Shown here: piece by piece, positions 1 to 8,382 of the stretch | Numbering within the stretch: the first letter of the stretch is position 1 | Layout: every line of letters begins with the position of its first letter | From: Paenibacillus sp. FSL K6-3182 | GTDB lineage: Bacteria; Bacillota; Bacilli; Paenibacillales; Paenibacillaceae | DNA length: 64,000 bases | Direction: 5' to 3' | Assembly: GCF_037976325.1 (NCBI RefSeq) | Contig: NZ_CP150265.1 | Location: forward strand, 324,001-388,000 | Translations under genes and position numbers: made by a program | Notes under the pieces: model-generated | What the model was told of the DNA's origin: nothing | Database searches by the model: none | What the model saw: only the letters and a program-made list of their open reading frames with translations

Positions 1-1
1 G

Positions 2-94
2 CTTCGTACCGGTGCAAATGAAATTGTAGTGTTCGAGCTGCATGGAGCGAAGACGCTGCAAGTGACGCTTCAAGATACACCTGATTTGGGGTAG
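2..94 (+). CDS. C-terminal end of a GH35-like beta-galactosidase (partial)
   Basis: The window opens inside a gene whose last 30 codons are read in frame 2 and stop with TAG at 92-94. The visible tail contains NEIVVFELHG and ends in DTPDLG. From memory, bacterial family GH35 beta-galactosidases end in a jelly-roll domain with a very similar 'GENEIVVFEL...PDLG' tail, so this is probably the end of such an enzyme, which removes terminal beta-galactose from oligosaccharides. It lies 56 bases upstream of the polysaccharide lyase gene on the same strand, which fits a shared operon. Only the tail is visible, so the family call is tentative. Confidence 0.5.
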   Translation, partial: LRTGANEIVVFELHGAKTLQVTLQDTPDLG

Positions 95-150
95 TGCAAA
101 GTATTGCAAAGTAATACCATCATGAACTGAAGATAGGAGAGGGTTCATTC

Positions 151-3100
151 ATGAATATCAGGAAGAGGTCTATTTCAATTGTAGTGGTATGCTGTATGGC
201 AGTTCAGTTTGTGTTTGCGGGGCTGCCTATACTCGGCGGTCAAGAGGTTGCGAGTGCAAATACAATGGTTAATTTGATTGCTAATGGCAGCTTTGAAGAA
301 GGCAACTTAATCCCGGATAAAGGTTGGCAGGATGGAGGAAGACCAGCGGGCTGGGGTGTATGGCGAGCAATGGAAGGCAATCAGAATGTATCCGTTACGG
401 AGGCTGTCTATCACACAGGAACACGATCGGTGCAAGTAAAGCACGATAAGCTTGCTAGAACAGACATCGTTCCTGATCCGCTCGTTCCGATTACACCAGG
501 GCAGACCTATAAGCTGCAGGCTTGGATAATGACGGATCAAGTGCTGCCGGAAAATGTGAGTAAAGGCGTATATATTCGTACACAGTATTGCGGTGCTGAT
601 GGGAAAAAGATTGAAGACGGTCCTTATCTTCCTTATGTAAGAGGGACAACGGATTGGACCTCTTATGAACTGCTGCTGCAGGTTCCGGATAAGCCGCAAA
701 TTGCTAGCTTTAAAGTTGAAATATTTTTTGAAACGGGTACAGGGACTTTATGGATTGACGATGTAACGCTCATTCCATTCAAAGACATTACGTCCATCGC
801 GCTTAGTCCACAAAACGTGAACATGGATAAGGAGCAAAAAGTCCAGCTGATTCCTACTGTGGCACCTGCGAATGCACCGATGGATGACCTGATTTGGAGC
901 TCCTCCAATTCGCTAGTAGCAACGGTTCAAAATGGTGAAGTAACGGCTCATGATTACGGCACGGCGGTGATTACTGCTGCGACGAGCGATCGTAGAGTAT
1001 CCGCACAAAGCTTCGTTACGGTAGAATCGGACGCACAGAAAAAAGCGTATGAAACGCTTCGCAAAAAATGGGCGGCAAAGCTGGTTGGCGGAGAAGGGAT
1101 CGATATGAATGATCCTGAGCTTGCTGCAAATGTTGAAGCGTTAGTAAACCGAATGACGAATAAAGAAGGTACCGGAAGATGGGACAAGCTGAATAAAGCT
1201 GCTGATGCGGATGCATTATGGGAAGACGTCATCATCAAAACTCAAAATGATTCGTGGCGAATTTCCTGGGCGTACGGCATTATTCGAGATCTCTCGTTGG
1301 CTTATTCAATGAAAGGCTCCTCTCTTTTTCAAAATGAAGACTTAAAAAACGATATTATTCAGGCGATGGAATGGATGCTGAAGTATCAATACAATTCCAG
1401 CAAGAAGATTACAGGAAACTGGTGGGATTGGGAGATCGGAACACCGCAGGAAATTATGAATATCCTGTCGCTCATGTATGATGCAATGCCGCCAGATTTG
1501 ATTGCGAAATATATTGAAGCGATTGATAAGTTCGTACCCGACCCCAAAAAACGTGTAGCGAACTCAGCGACGATTGAGACAGGAGCCAACCTGCTTGATA
1601 AAGCACTCGTTGTGACGCTGCGTGGCATTGTAGGTCAACATGCCGCTAAAGTCATGCAGGGACGCGATTCGATTGCGAATGAGTTCTTGTATGTGAAGAA
1701 GGGGGATGGACTTTATGAGGATGGTTCCCTCGTTCAACATACAAGCATCGCGTATACCGGCGGTTATGGTGCGGTATTGCTCGGACGTATGGCTGATTTA
1801 TTTTATATTTTTGCAGATTCGGAGTGGGCGATTTCAGACCCGAGTGCAAGCAATGTTTATAACTGGGTAAAAGATTCTTTTGAACCGCTTTTATATAAAG
1901 GTGCGATTCTGGACTCGGTGAAAGGCCGCAGCATTTCTCGTGCTGCCGATTCTGATCATATTACAGGGCGCTCCATTATAATGACGCTTTTGCGACTGGC
2001 TCAGTCTGCCCCGCCAGCCATAGCAGAGGAAACCAAAAGTATGGTGAAGGAATGGGTGCGTTCTGACACGACATTTGAAAATTATTACGAGGGATTGCCA
2101 TTATATGAACTTCATTTATTGAAGCAATTAATGCAGGATGACAGCGTTGCTCCTCGTGGAGAGCTGGTTCATACGCAAATGTTTGCGGGTATGGATCGGG
2201 CTGTTCAGCTTCGTCCAGACTTCGGTCTTTCTATCAGTATGTTCTCTGATCGCATTGCAGCATTTGAATATGGCAATGGTGAGAATAAAAAAGGCTGGTA
2301 CACAGGAATCGGAATGACGAATGTATACAACAGCGACTTGAAGCAGTTTAGTGACCATTATTGGCCAACCATTGATAGCTACAGGTTGCCAGGAACAACG
2401 ACAGACCATTCCTATAAAGACCCTGCAGAATGGGGCAGTTATATGAACGGCAAGGATTGGGTTGGCGGCTCAGTGATCGATGATTACTATGGAGCTGTGG
2501 GTATGGAGTTCTCGCTTGCAGGCAGTACAGGAAGTTCTTTGCAAGGGAAAAAATCATGGTTCTTGTTCGATGATGAAATGGTTGCAGTAGGTTCTGATAT
2601 TGCTAACAACACGGCGAACATGACAGAAACGATCGTTGAGAATCGTCAGCTAACACAAGCGGGAGCCAATAAGCTTATTGTGAATGGTCATCAAATGCCA
2701 ACGAGTTTAGGCTGGCAGGAACAAATGACGGATGTGAAATGGGCTCATATGGAGGGCAATGCTGTCGGTTCTGATATCGGATACGTATTCCCTTCGGGAG
2801 AAAAAGTGACAGGCAAACGTGAAGCGCGCGAGGGAGCATGGAGCGAAATTAATAAGGGTGGCCCAGCGGATGTAGTGAAGCGCAATTATTTAAGCCTTGC
2901 CATTGAGCATGGCATATTGCCGACAGATGGGACTTATGAATATGTGCTGCTTCCAGGCAAGACGCCGGAGCAAACTGCTGCATATGAAGTGAATCCCGAC
3001 ATTCAAGTACTGGCTAAAACGGAGAAGGTTCATGCTGTAAAAGAAACGAAGCAGCAGATTACAGGTTTGAATTTCTGGGAGGCGTCTGCTTTCCAGTATG

Positions 3101-5433
3101 TGAAGACCGATAAACCTATTTCCATGATGATGAAGGAGAAAGGCAGTGAGCTTACCCTTGCGATTGCTGAGCCTACACAGAAGCAGGGCATGGTAACGGT
3201 TGACCTCGGTAAAATAGGATTGCAGATCATTGCACAAGATCCAAGCATTCAGGTCGTACAAACTTTCCCGTATACTCGCTTGGCAATCCATACGCAAGGA
3301 TCAGCAGGAAAAGTCCATACGATTACGTTGAAGGTTGATCCGAGCCAAACAATCGATATGGAAGCCATGCAGCCGGAAGAAGGTAAAACTTTTAAAGTTC
3401 CGGTGATGGAGGATACCTTCGTCCGTAGTGGAGCAAATCATGCCAATGTGAATAATGGCTCCAAAGATTATGTTGAAGTGCGTGAATATGGCGAGGGATA
3501 TACACAACGATCCTTTATGAAGTTTGACCTCAGCAGCATCTCTGGTGATATGGAGTCTGTAAAGCTGAAGGTCTACGGAAAAATAAATGATGGCGATGCC
3601 AAATACGATTCTAATTTGATCGGTATTCACCGCGTTGAGGACGATTCTTGGAAAGAGACCGAGATGGTGTGGGGCAATCAACCGGCTTATGGTGATGCCA
3701 TCTCCACAATTGCTTTCCAAAAGGTTGATAAATGGCGTGAATACGAGCTGGTAGACACCGTAAAAGTGGAATTGCTGCGTGATCAGCGTTTAAGTTTAGC
3801 ATTGATCGAGCAGCCAGGCGTGAAAGGCTTGAATACACAGATCAAGAGTAAAGAAAACGCTGCGTTTGCGCCATATTTGGAAGTGAAGATGAAGGCATTT
3901 GAGGGGGCAAAGGTGACGGAAATTACCGTCACACCACCAGAAGCAACGCTAAAGCAGGGTAAGCAAGTGAAGCTTGAAGCGGCTGTGAAACCAGATCATG
4001 CCAAAAACAAACAAATCGTTTGGACGATGAGCGATGAGCATCGTGCCCTAGCAACGCTGCAAGTTAATAATGGACAAGCCGTTGTTACAGGCTTGCTGCC
4101 CGGCAAGGTGGAAATTATTGCAGCTTCTGTCGATGGAGGGTATCAAGCGACAGCGACTGTTGTAATTGAGGCGGCGGAAGTAAAACCAGATCCGGAGCCA
4201 ACGCCAAAGCCTGATCCGACACCAACACCGACTCCTGATCCAACGCCGAGCCCGGCACCTGGAGGTTCAGGTTCAAATGAGATAACGATAAAAGAACGGG
4301 TTCAAGTCATACTTGGCGGCGAATTAAAAATGGTCAGTACAGACGAGCAATTGGCGGCTGGGCAGATTTTAATTTTAATACCGAATGGAGCCCAAAGCGT
4401 TCAGCTCTCATACGCTGCCATTTCGAAGCTGCTGGAGTGGAACCGCGAAGCTATGCTAATTTTGAGCGGGCCCAATATGTTTATTACTCTTCCACTAAAG
4501 CAGATGGATAATGTTGAAGTGGCCAATGGCTTGCGAATCGGAATGAAGCCTATTGCTGAAGACGCAGTTACAACGATTACAGACCATGCCAAAAAATTAG
4601 GTGCTTCACTCGTTCATATCGCTGACCAAGTTGTAGTGGAGGCGGGCTCCTTGCAGCGAATGTACGGCAGCTTGATTAATGCTGGAAAGCTAGAAATGAA
4701 ATGGACGATAGAAACGAAAGCAAATCCGGCTCATTTGGCGGGGCTGCGTTATGACAAGGAGCGCAAAGCGCTTGTTCCAGTTCCAATGAAGCTAAAAGCG
4801 GCTGGGAGCGGTGTAGAAGCAACCTTTGACGGCCTGCCAGGAGAAACCTACCTGTTGGTTGAAGCAAACAAGACATTTGCCGATCTTGGGAAGCACTGGG
4901 TCAAGGATGATGCACAATACTTGGCATCTAAGTTTATTATGCAAGGAAGAAATGCAGATACTTTCGCACCTCAGGCGGAAATTACTCGCGCAGAGATGGC
5001 TGCTATAATCGCTCGTATGATGGATCTTGGTGTGAAAGGCTCAAATCTAACGTACACCGATGCAAGCGACATACAGGGCAGTTGGTATGAGAATGATATT
5101 ATTCGAGTGCATGAGGCTGGACTGATGAACGGTTATGCAGACGGCTCGTTTAAGCCAGAGCAAACCATTACGCGCCAAGAATTGGCGGTGCTGATTGCTC
5201 GCGTCATGAGTAAGATTCAACCAGACTGGATGACCGGGGCAGATACTGCTCAACTTCATATTTTTACGGATTCCCAAAAAATTGCACCATGGAGTGTAAA
5301 GGAAGCAGCAGCAGCGGTAAATAATAGACTGCTGCAAGGGGACAAGCAGCAAAGATTTAACCCTGCGGCTTTAGCGACTCGTGCGGAAGCAGCCGCTATC
5401 GTGAAGAGAATGCTGGATCAGATAAATCGGTAG
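151..5433 (+). CDS. Surface-anchored polysaccharide lyase family 8 (hyaluronate/chondroitin/xanthan lyase type) with SLH domains
   Basis: A secreted lyase of 1760 residues that should cleave uronic-acid-containing polysaccharides by beta-elimination. Order of parts: signal peptide (1 to about 36); a carbohydrate-binding-like jelly roll (about 38-208); a Big_2 Ig-like domain (about 212-290); the PL8 alpha/alpha toroid and beta domains (about 300-1120); a DNRLRE-type domain (about 1130-1260); a second Big_2; a Pro/Thr-rich linker (about 1350-1375); and three S-layer homology repeats (1576 to the end). Catalytic PL8 residues are recognisable: Asn423 in NWWDWEIG, His530 and Tyr539 in QHTSIAYTGGYG, and Arg593/Arg597 in GRSISR. 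The SLH repeats should hold it on the cell wall. The ribosome site AGGAGAGGG supports the start. The exact polymer (glycosaminoglycan or xanthan) cannot be told from sequence. The downstream GH88 gene would take up its unsaturated products. Confidence 0.9.
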   Translation: MNIRKRSISIVVVCCMAVQFVFAGLPILGGQEVASANTMVNLIANGSFEEGNLIPDKGWQDGGRPAGWGVWRAMEGNQNVSVTEAVYHTGTRSVQVKHDKLARTDIVPDPLVPITPGQTYKLQAWIMTDQVLPENVSKGVYIRTQYCGADGKKIEDGPYLPYVRGTTDWTSYELLLQVPDKPQIASFKVEIFFETGTGTLWIDDVTLIPFKDITSIALSPQNVNMDKEQKVQLIPTVAPANAPMDDLIWSSSNSLVATVQNGEVTAHDYGTAVITAATSDRRVSAQSFVTVESDAQKKAYETLRKKWAAKLVGGEGIDMNDPELAANVEALVNRMTNKEGTGRWDKLNKAADADALWEDVIIKTQNDSWRISWAYGIIRDLSLAYSMKGSSLFQNEDLKNDIIQAMEWMLKYQYNSSKKITGNWWDWEIGTPQEIMNILSLMYDAMPPDLIAKYIEAIDKFVPDPKKRVANSATIETGANLLDKALVVTLRGIVGQHAAKVMQGRDSIANEFLYVKKGDGLYEDGSLVQHTSIAYTGGYGAVLLGRMADLFYIFADSEWAISDPSASNVYNWVKDSFEPLLYKGAILDSVKGRSISRAADSDHITGRSIIMTLLRLAQSAPPAIAEETKSMVKEWVRSDTTFENYYEGLPLYELHLLKQLMQDDSVAPRGELVHTQMFAGMDRAVQLRPDFGLSISMFSDRIAAFEYGNGENKKGWYTGIGMTNVYNSDLKQFSDHYWPTIDSYRLPGTTTDHSYKDPAEWGSYMNGKDWVGGSVIDDYYGAVGMEFSLAGSTGSSLQGKKSWFLFDDEMVAVGSDIANNTANMTETIVENRQLTQAGANKLIVNGHQMPTSLGWQEQMTDVKWAHMEGNAVGSDIGYVFPSGEKVTGKREAREGAWSEINKGGPADVVKRNYLSLAIEHGILPTDGTYEYVLLPGKTPEQTAAYEVNPDIQVLAKTEKVHAVKETKQQITGLNFWEASAFQYVKTDKPISMMMKEKGSELTLAIAEPTQKQGMVTVDLGKIGLQIIAQDPSIQVVQTFPYTRLAIHTQGSAGKVHTITLKVDPSQTIDMEAMQPEEGKTFKVPVMEDTFVRSGANHANVNNGSKDYVEVREYGEGYTQRSFMKFDLSSISGDMESVKLKVYGKINDGDAKYDSNLIGIHRVEDDSWKETEMVWGNQPAYGDAISTIAFQKVDKWREYELVDTVKVELLRDQRLSLALIEQPGVKGLNTQIKSKENAAFAPYLEVKMKAFEGAKVTEITVTPPEATLKQGKQVKLEAAVKPDHAKNKQIVWTMSDEHRALATLQVNNGQAVVTGLLPGKVEIIAASVDGGYQATATVVIEAAEVKPDPEPTPKPDPTPTPTPDPTPSPAPGGSGSNEITIKERVQVILGGELKMVSTDEQLAAGQILILIPNGAQSVQLSYAAISKLLEWNREAMLILSGPNMFITLPLKQMDNVEVANGLRIGMKPIAEDAVTTITDHAKKLGASLVHIADQVVVEAGSLQRMYGSLINAGKLEMKWTIETKANPAHLAGLRYDKERKALVPVPMKLKAAGSGVEATFDGLPGETYLLVEANKTFADLGKHWVKDDAQYLASKFIMQGRNADTFAPQAEITRAEMAAIIARMMDLGVKGSNLTYTDASDIQGSWYENDIIRVHEAGLMNGYADGSFKPEQTITRQELAVLIARVMSKIQPDWMTGADTAQLHIFTDSQKIAPWSVKEAAAAVNNRLLQGDKQQRFNPAALATRAEAAAIVKRMLDQINR

Positions 5434-5451
5434 CTGAGAGGATGGAAGGAC

Positions 5452-6570
5452 ATGTGGAAATCGGCAATTGAAGATGCAATGGAGAAGACGAAAAAGAACA
5501 TCCAGCGTTTTGGGGTTCGCTTCCCGCATGTCAGTGTCAACGACAAGTATAAACTCAATGACAATGAAGATTGGACAAACGGATTTTGGAGTGGAATGCT
5601 GTGGTTATGCTACGAATATTCCGGAGATGAAGCTTACCGTGATGCTGCTCGGCTCACGGTAAAGAGCTTCAAGCATCGTATGGAAGAGCATATTGTGCTT
5701 GATCATCATGACATCGGTTTCTTATACACCTTATCCTCGAAAGCACAGTGGATTTTGGAGCGGGATGAGGAAGCAAGAGAGCTGACATTACAGGCGGCAG
5801 ATGTGCTTTTGCGCCGCTTTAGAGAAAAAGGGCAATACATTCAAGCTTGGGGACTGGCTGGAGACGAGAAGCATGGCGGGCGCATGATTATTGATTGCCT
5901 CTTAAATCTTCCATTGTTATTCTGGGCTTATCAACAAACGGGCGATGAGCGTTATTATAAGGTTGCCATTAAGCAGGCAGATCAAAGCCGCCGCTACCTT
6001 GTGCGAGGTGACGACAGCTCCTATCATACCTTCGTTTTTAATGAAGAAACCGGTGAGGCGCTAGGCGGCGCAACACATCAAGGGTACACCAACGGATCGA
6101 CATGGGCTCGCGGCCAAGCATGGGGTATTTATGGCTTTGCACTTGCCTATCGCTACACCGGGAATAAGGCGTATTTAGATACAGCGAAACGGATGGCAGC
6201 CTATTTCCTTTCAAAGCTGCCAGAAGATAATGTAGCTTACTGGGACTTTGATGTTCAGGTCGAGAAAGGGACGTACCGTGACAGCTCTGCCTCTGCGATT
6301 ACAGCCGCGGGCTTGCTGGAATTAATGAGCCATCTGGACGATAACGATCCAGATCGCGCTGAATTTGAACGGAAGCTGAATTTGTCGATGACCTCACTTG
6401 TTCGTCATTACTCCACGATGGGAGAAGAGGCAGAAGGGTTATTAAAGCATGGCTCTTATTATGTAAGAGGCAATACAGCGCCGGATGATTTTATGATCTG
6501 GGGAGACTACTTTTACCTTGAGGCACTTATGCGGATGGAAAAAGGAATAAAAGGTTACTGGTACGAGTAA
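5452..6570 (+). CDS. Unsaturated glucuronyl hydrolase, GH88
   Basis: A cytoplasmic enzyme of 372 residues, without signal peptide, that hydrolyses the delta-4,5-unsaturated uronic acid left at the non-reducing end of oligosaccharides by polysaccharide lyases. Asp88 in DHHDIGF and Asp149 in GRMIIDCLLNLP match, even in numbering as I recall it, the two key aspartates of the Bacillus sp. GL1 enzyme, which is of similar length. The conserved DWTNGFWSG (40-48) and RGQAWGIYG segments are present. It begins 18 bases after the PL8 lyase stop, with GGAAGGA before the ATG, so the two are surely co-transcribed and act in sequence: lyase outside, GH88 inside after uptake. Confidence 0.92.
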   Translation: MWKSAIEDAMEKTKKNIQRFGVRFPHVSVNDKYKLNDNEDWTNGFWSGMLWLCYEYSGDEAYRDAARLTVKSFKHRMEEHIVLDHHDIGFLYTLSSKAQWILERDEEARELTLQAADVLLRRFREKGQYIQAWGLAGDEKHGGRMIIDCLLNLPLLFWAYQQTGDERYYKVAIKQADQSRRYLVRGDDSSYHTFVFNEETGEALGGATHQGYTNGSTWARGQAWGIYGFALAYRYTGNKAYLDTAKRMAAYFLSKLPEDNVAYWDFDVQVEKGTYRDSSASAITAAGLLELMSHLDDNDPDRAEFERKLNLSMTSLVRHYSTMGEEAEGLLKHGSYYVRGNTAPDDFMIWGDYFYLEALMRMEKGIKGYWYE

Positions 6571-6742
6571 ATGGAGTAAGAGAGCAGGCTTTATTTTAAT
6601 CGTCTTTAGTACGCTGCTCGGTAGTATAGTCCTGAAAGAGCAGCAGGGGAAAATGCGAATTGTGATGTCGATTGCGATTACCGCAGGAATTATTATCATA
6701 GGCAATCTTAGATTTTACAGAATTATAGGATATGGAAGGTGA
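6571..6742 (+). pseudogene. Small two-helix membrane protein gene with a frameshift at its start
   Basis: Between the GH88 and PHP genes an open frame (phase of 6572) encodes about 57 residues, with two hydrophobic stretches (FILIVFSTLLGSIVL and IVMSIAITAGIIIIG) and a basic end RFYRIIGYGR, stopping at 6740-6742. It has no ATG, GTG or TTG near its start. The ATG at 6571, which touches the GH88 stop, leads into M-E-stop in the other phase. Losing one G from ATGGAGTAAG would give ATG AGT AAG and open the whole frame as M-S-K-R-A-G-F. The gene therefore looks broken by one extra base, by mutation or sequencing error. Function unknown. It sits in the lyase operon. Confidence 0.5.
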
Positions 6743-6748
6743 ATAACT

Positions 6749-8263
6749 ATGAATAAAGGAAAAATTTCCGTTAAGCTGGAGCAAAATAACAGCTATTTTC
6801 CGATTGCGGTTGAAGAAGAGTACGACTGGCTTGCGATTCGCTTTACGTATGAGAAGGAAAACTCGTGGGGAAGATTGCATTTATTCGATGCAGAGAATAA
6901 TATTCGATTCTGCTTCCTAGATGGTGGAAACGAGCGGCTGATCGTCGTTCATAAGCAGGTAGAATTTACGAGTCCCATAGCGATGCCGGGTCCCATCGTT
7001 CAAGGCATGTGGACGCTTGAGGTTTCAAATGAAGAGGGCAGAATGTTCGAAGCAGAATGGGAGTTTGGACATGGCGCTCTGCCGGCGGAATATGAATCGA
7101 CTCAGCTGCAGGGCGAGCGCGAATATTGGAGCACTGGCAATTTGAATGCTGGCGTCACGATGGACAACTACGACTGGGCGAAGGTGTGGAAGACGGGGGG
7201 CCGCTACTACAAAGGTGATTTCCACACACATACCATATTGTCCGATGGCAAAATGACACAGCTTATGAACCGTGAGCAAGCGGTGAAGCAGGATCTGGAT
7301 TTCTTTGTAGCGACGGATCACAATGTACTGTCTACATCATGGGCGAAAGGAGAGGCACTTGTTATTCCCGGCGTAGAAGTCACAGCTGGTGACGGGCACT
7401 GGAATGCACTTGGTCTAAGGAAATGGATCGATTGGAGAGCGACTGCACAAGACGGTGGCTTGACGACGCAGCGGGGAATGGACCGATTGATAAAGGAAGC
7501 AGCGGAGCTTGGAGCGGTCTGCTCCATAAATCATCCAATGCTGGCACCTTGGGCATGGCTATATGGGGAGACGCAGCTAAAGGGATTACACGCCATGGAA
7601 ATATGGAATGATCCGACCTTTTCTCCGAACACTGTCGCTACGGAGAAGGCATTGCAGCTATGGACGGCAAGCTGGAATGAAGGTTATCGTATTACGGGAA
7701 TTGGCGGTTCTGACTCTCACATGCTGCCTACAGATAAATATGAAGATAGCCCCATTCCTTCTTTAATTGGCGACCCTTCCACGTATGTATGGTGTGATGA
7801 TTTGAGTGCAGACAACGTATTAGAAGGCGTGAAAAATGGGCATGTTTATGTGTCGCGCGGACCCGTGCTTGAAGCGTCGATTCAAGTCAGCGGCCACGAT
7901 TACCGATTTGGCTGTGATTTGTCTGATGCGTTTAGTTCGGGGAAAAGCGAGGCTGCATCCCATGAAGTGAACTGCACATTAAGTGTAGCGAGTGATGTGT
8001 TCGCTCGAGTAACCTTCATTCACAACGGTATTGCTGAATCAGTGAAGGAAGTTACTGCGGCGGATGCGGAAGAAACGCCAGCGGCGCTGGAATGGAATAT
8101 ACCTTGGGAAGAAGGCGCGTATAACTGGTATCGCTTTGATATTCGCGATGAAGCGGGAATGCTGCTCGCCTTTACGAACCCATTCTATTACGGTTCTAAG
8201 GAGCCGCAGATTACAACTTACAATGAGCTCTTGGCAAGCGCTAATCTGACACAAGAGGATTAG
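6749..8263 (+). CDS. PHP-domain metallohydrolase, CehA/McbA-like
   Basis: A protein of 504 residues with a PHP (polymerase and histidinol phosphatase) metal-dependent phosphoesterase/hydrolase core. Metal-binding motifs in order: DFHTH (about 157-161), ATDHN (about 190), GVEVTAG (about 210), SINHPM (about 260) and GGSDSH (about 325). The first 130 residues and the last 100 look like beta-rich accessory domains. There is no signal peptide. It is the last gene of the rightward lyase operon, with ribosome site GGAAGGTGAATAACT overlapping the end of the broken small gene. CehA-type proteins often sit in sugar-degradation loci; a role in trimming a substituted saccharide is inference. The true substrate is unknown. 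Confidence 0.8.
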   Translation: MNKGKISVKLEQNNSYFPIAVEEEYDWLAIRFTYEKENSWGRLHLFDAENNIRFCFLDGGNERLIVVHKQVEFTSPIAMPGPIVQGMWTLEVSNEEGRMFEAEWEFGHGALPAEYESTQLQGEREYWSTGNLNAGVTMDNYDWAKVWKTGGRYYKGDFHTHTILSDGKMTQLMNREQAVKQDLDFFVATDHNVLSTSWAKGEALVIPGVEVTAGDGHWNALGLRKWIDWRATAQDGGLTTQRGMDRLIKEAAELGAVCSINHPMLAPWAWLYGETQLKGLHAMEIWNDPTFSPNTVATEKALQLWTASWNEGYRITGIGGSDSHMLPTDKYEDSPIPSLIGDPSTYVWCDDLSADNVLEGVKNGHVYVSRGPVLEASIQVSGHDYRFGCDLSDAFSSGKSEAASHEVNCTLSVASDVFARVTFIHNGIAESVKEVTAADAEETPAALEWNIPWEEGAYNWYRFDIRDEAGMLLAFTNPFYYGSKEPQITTYNELLASANLTQED

Positions 8264-8308
8264 GGCAGGCTTTCGTATACGCTGGAGCTTATACATTTCA
8301 TAATAAAC

Positions 8309-8358
8309 AAGCCCGTGACGGCGATGTTTGTGTAGTCATCATCCGTTCACGGGCTTTT
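8309..8358. terminator. Bidirectional terminator between PHP and GH20 genes
   Basis: AAGCCCGTGA (8309-8318) pairs with TCACGGGCTT (8347-8356), with Ts after it and As before it. It can end both the rightward lyase operon and the leftward GH20 gene. Confidence 0.85.
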
Positions 8359-8382
8359 AGTCTAATTATTCATTCAGTTCAC

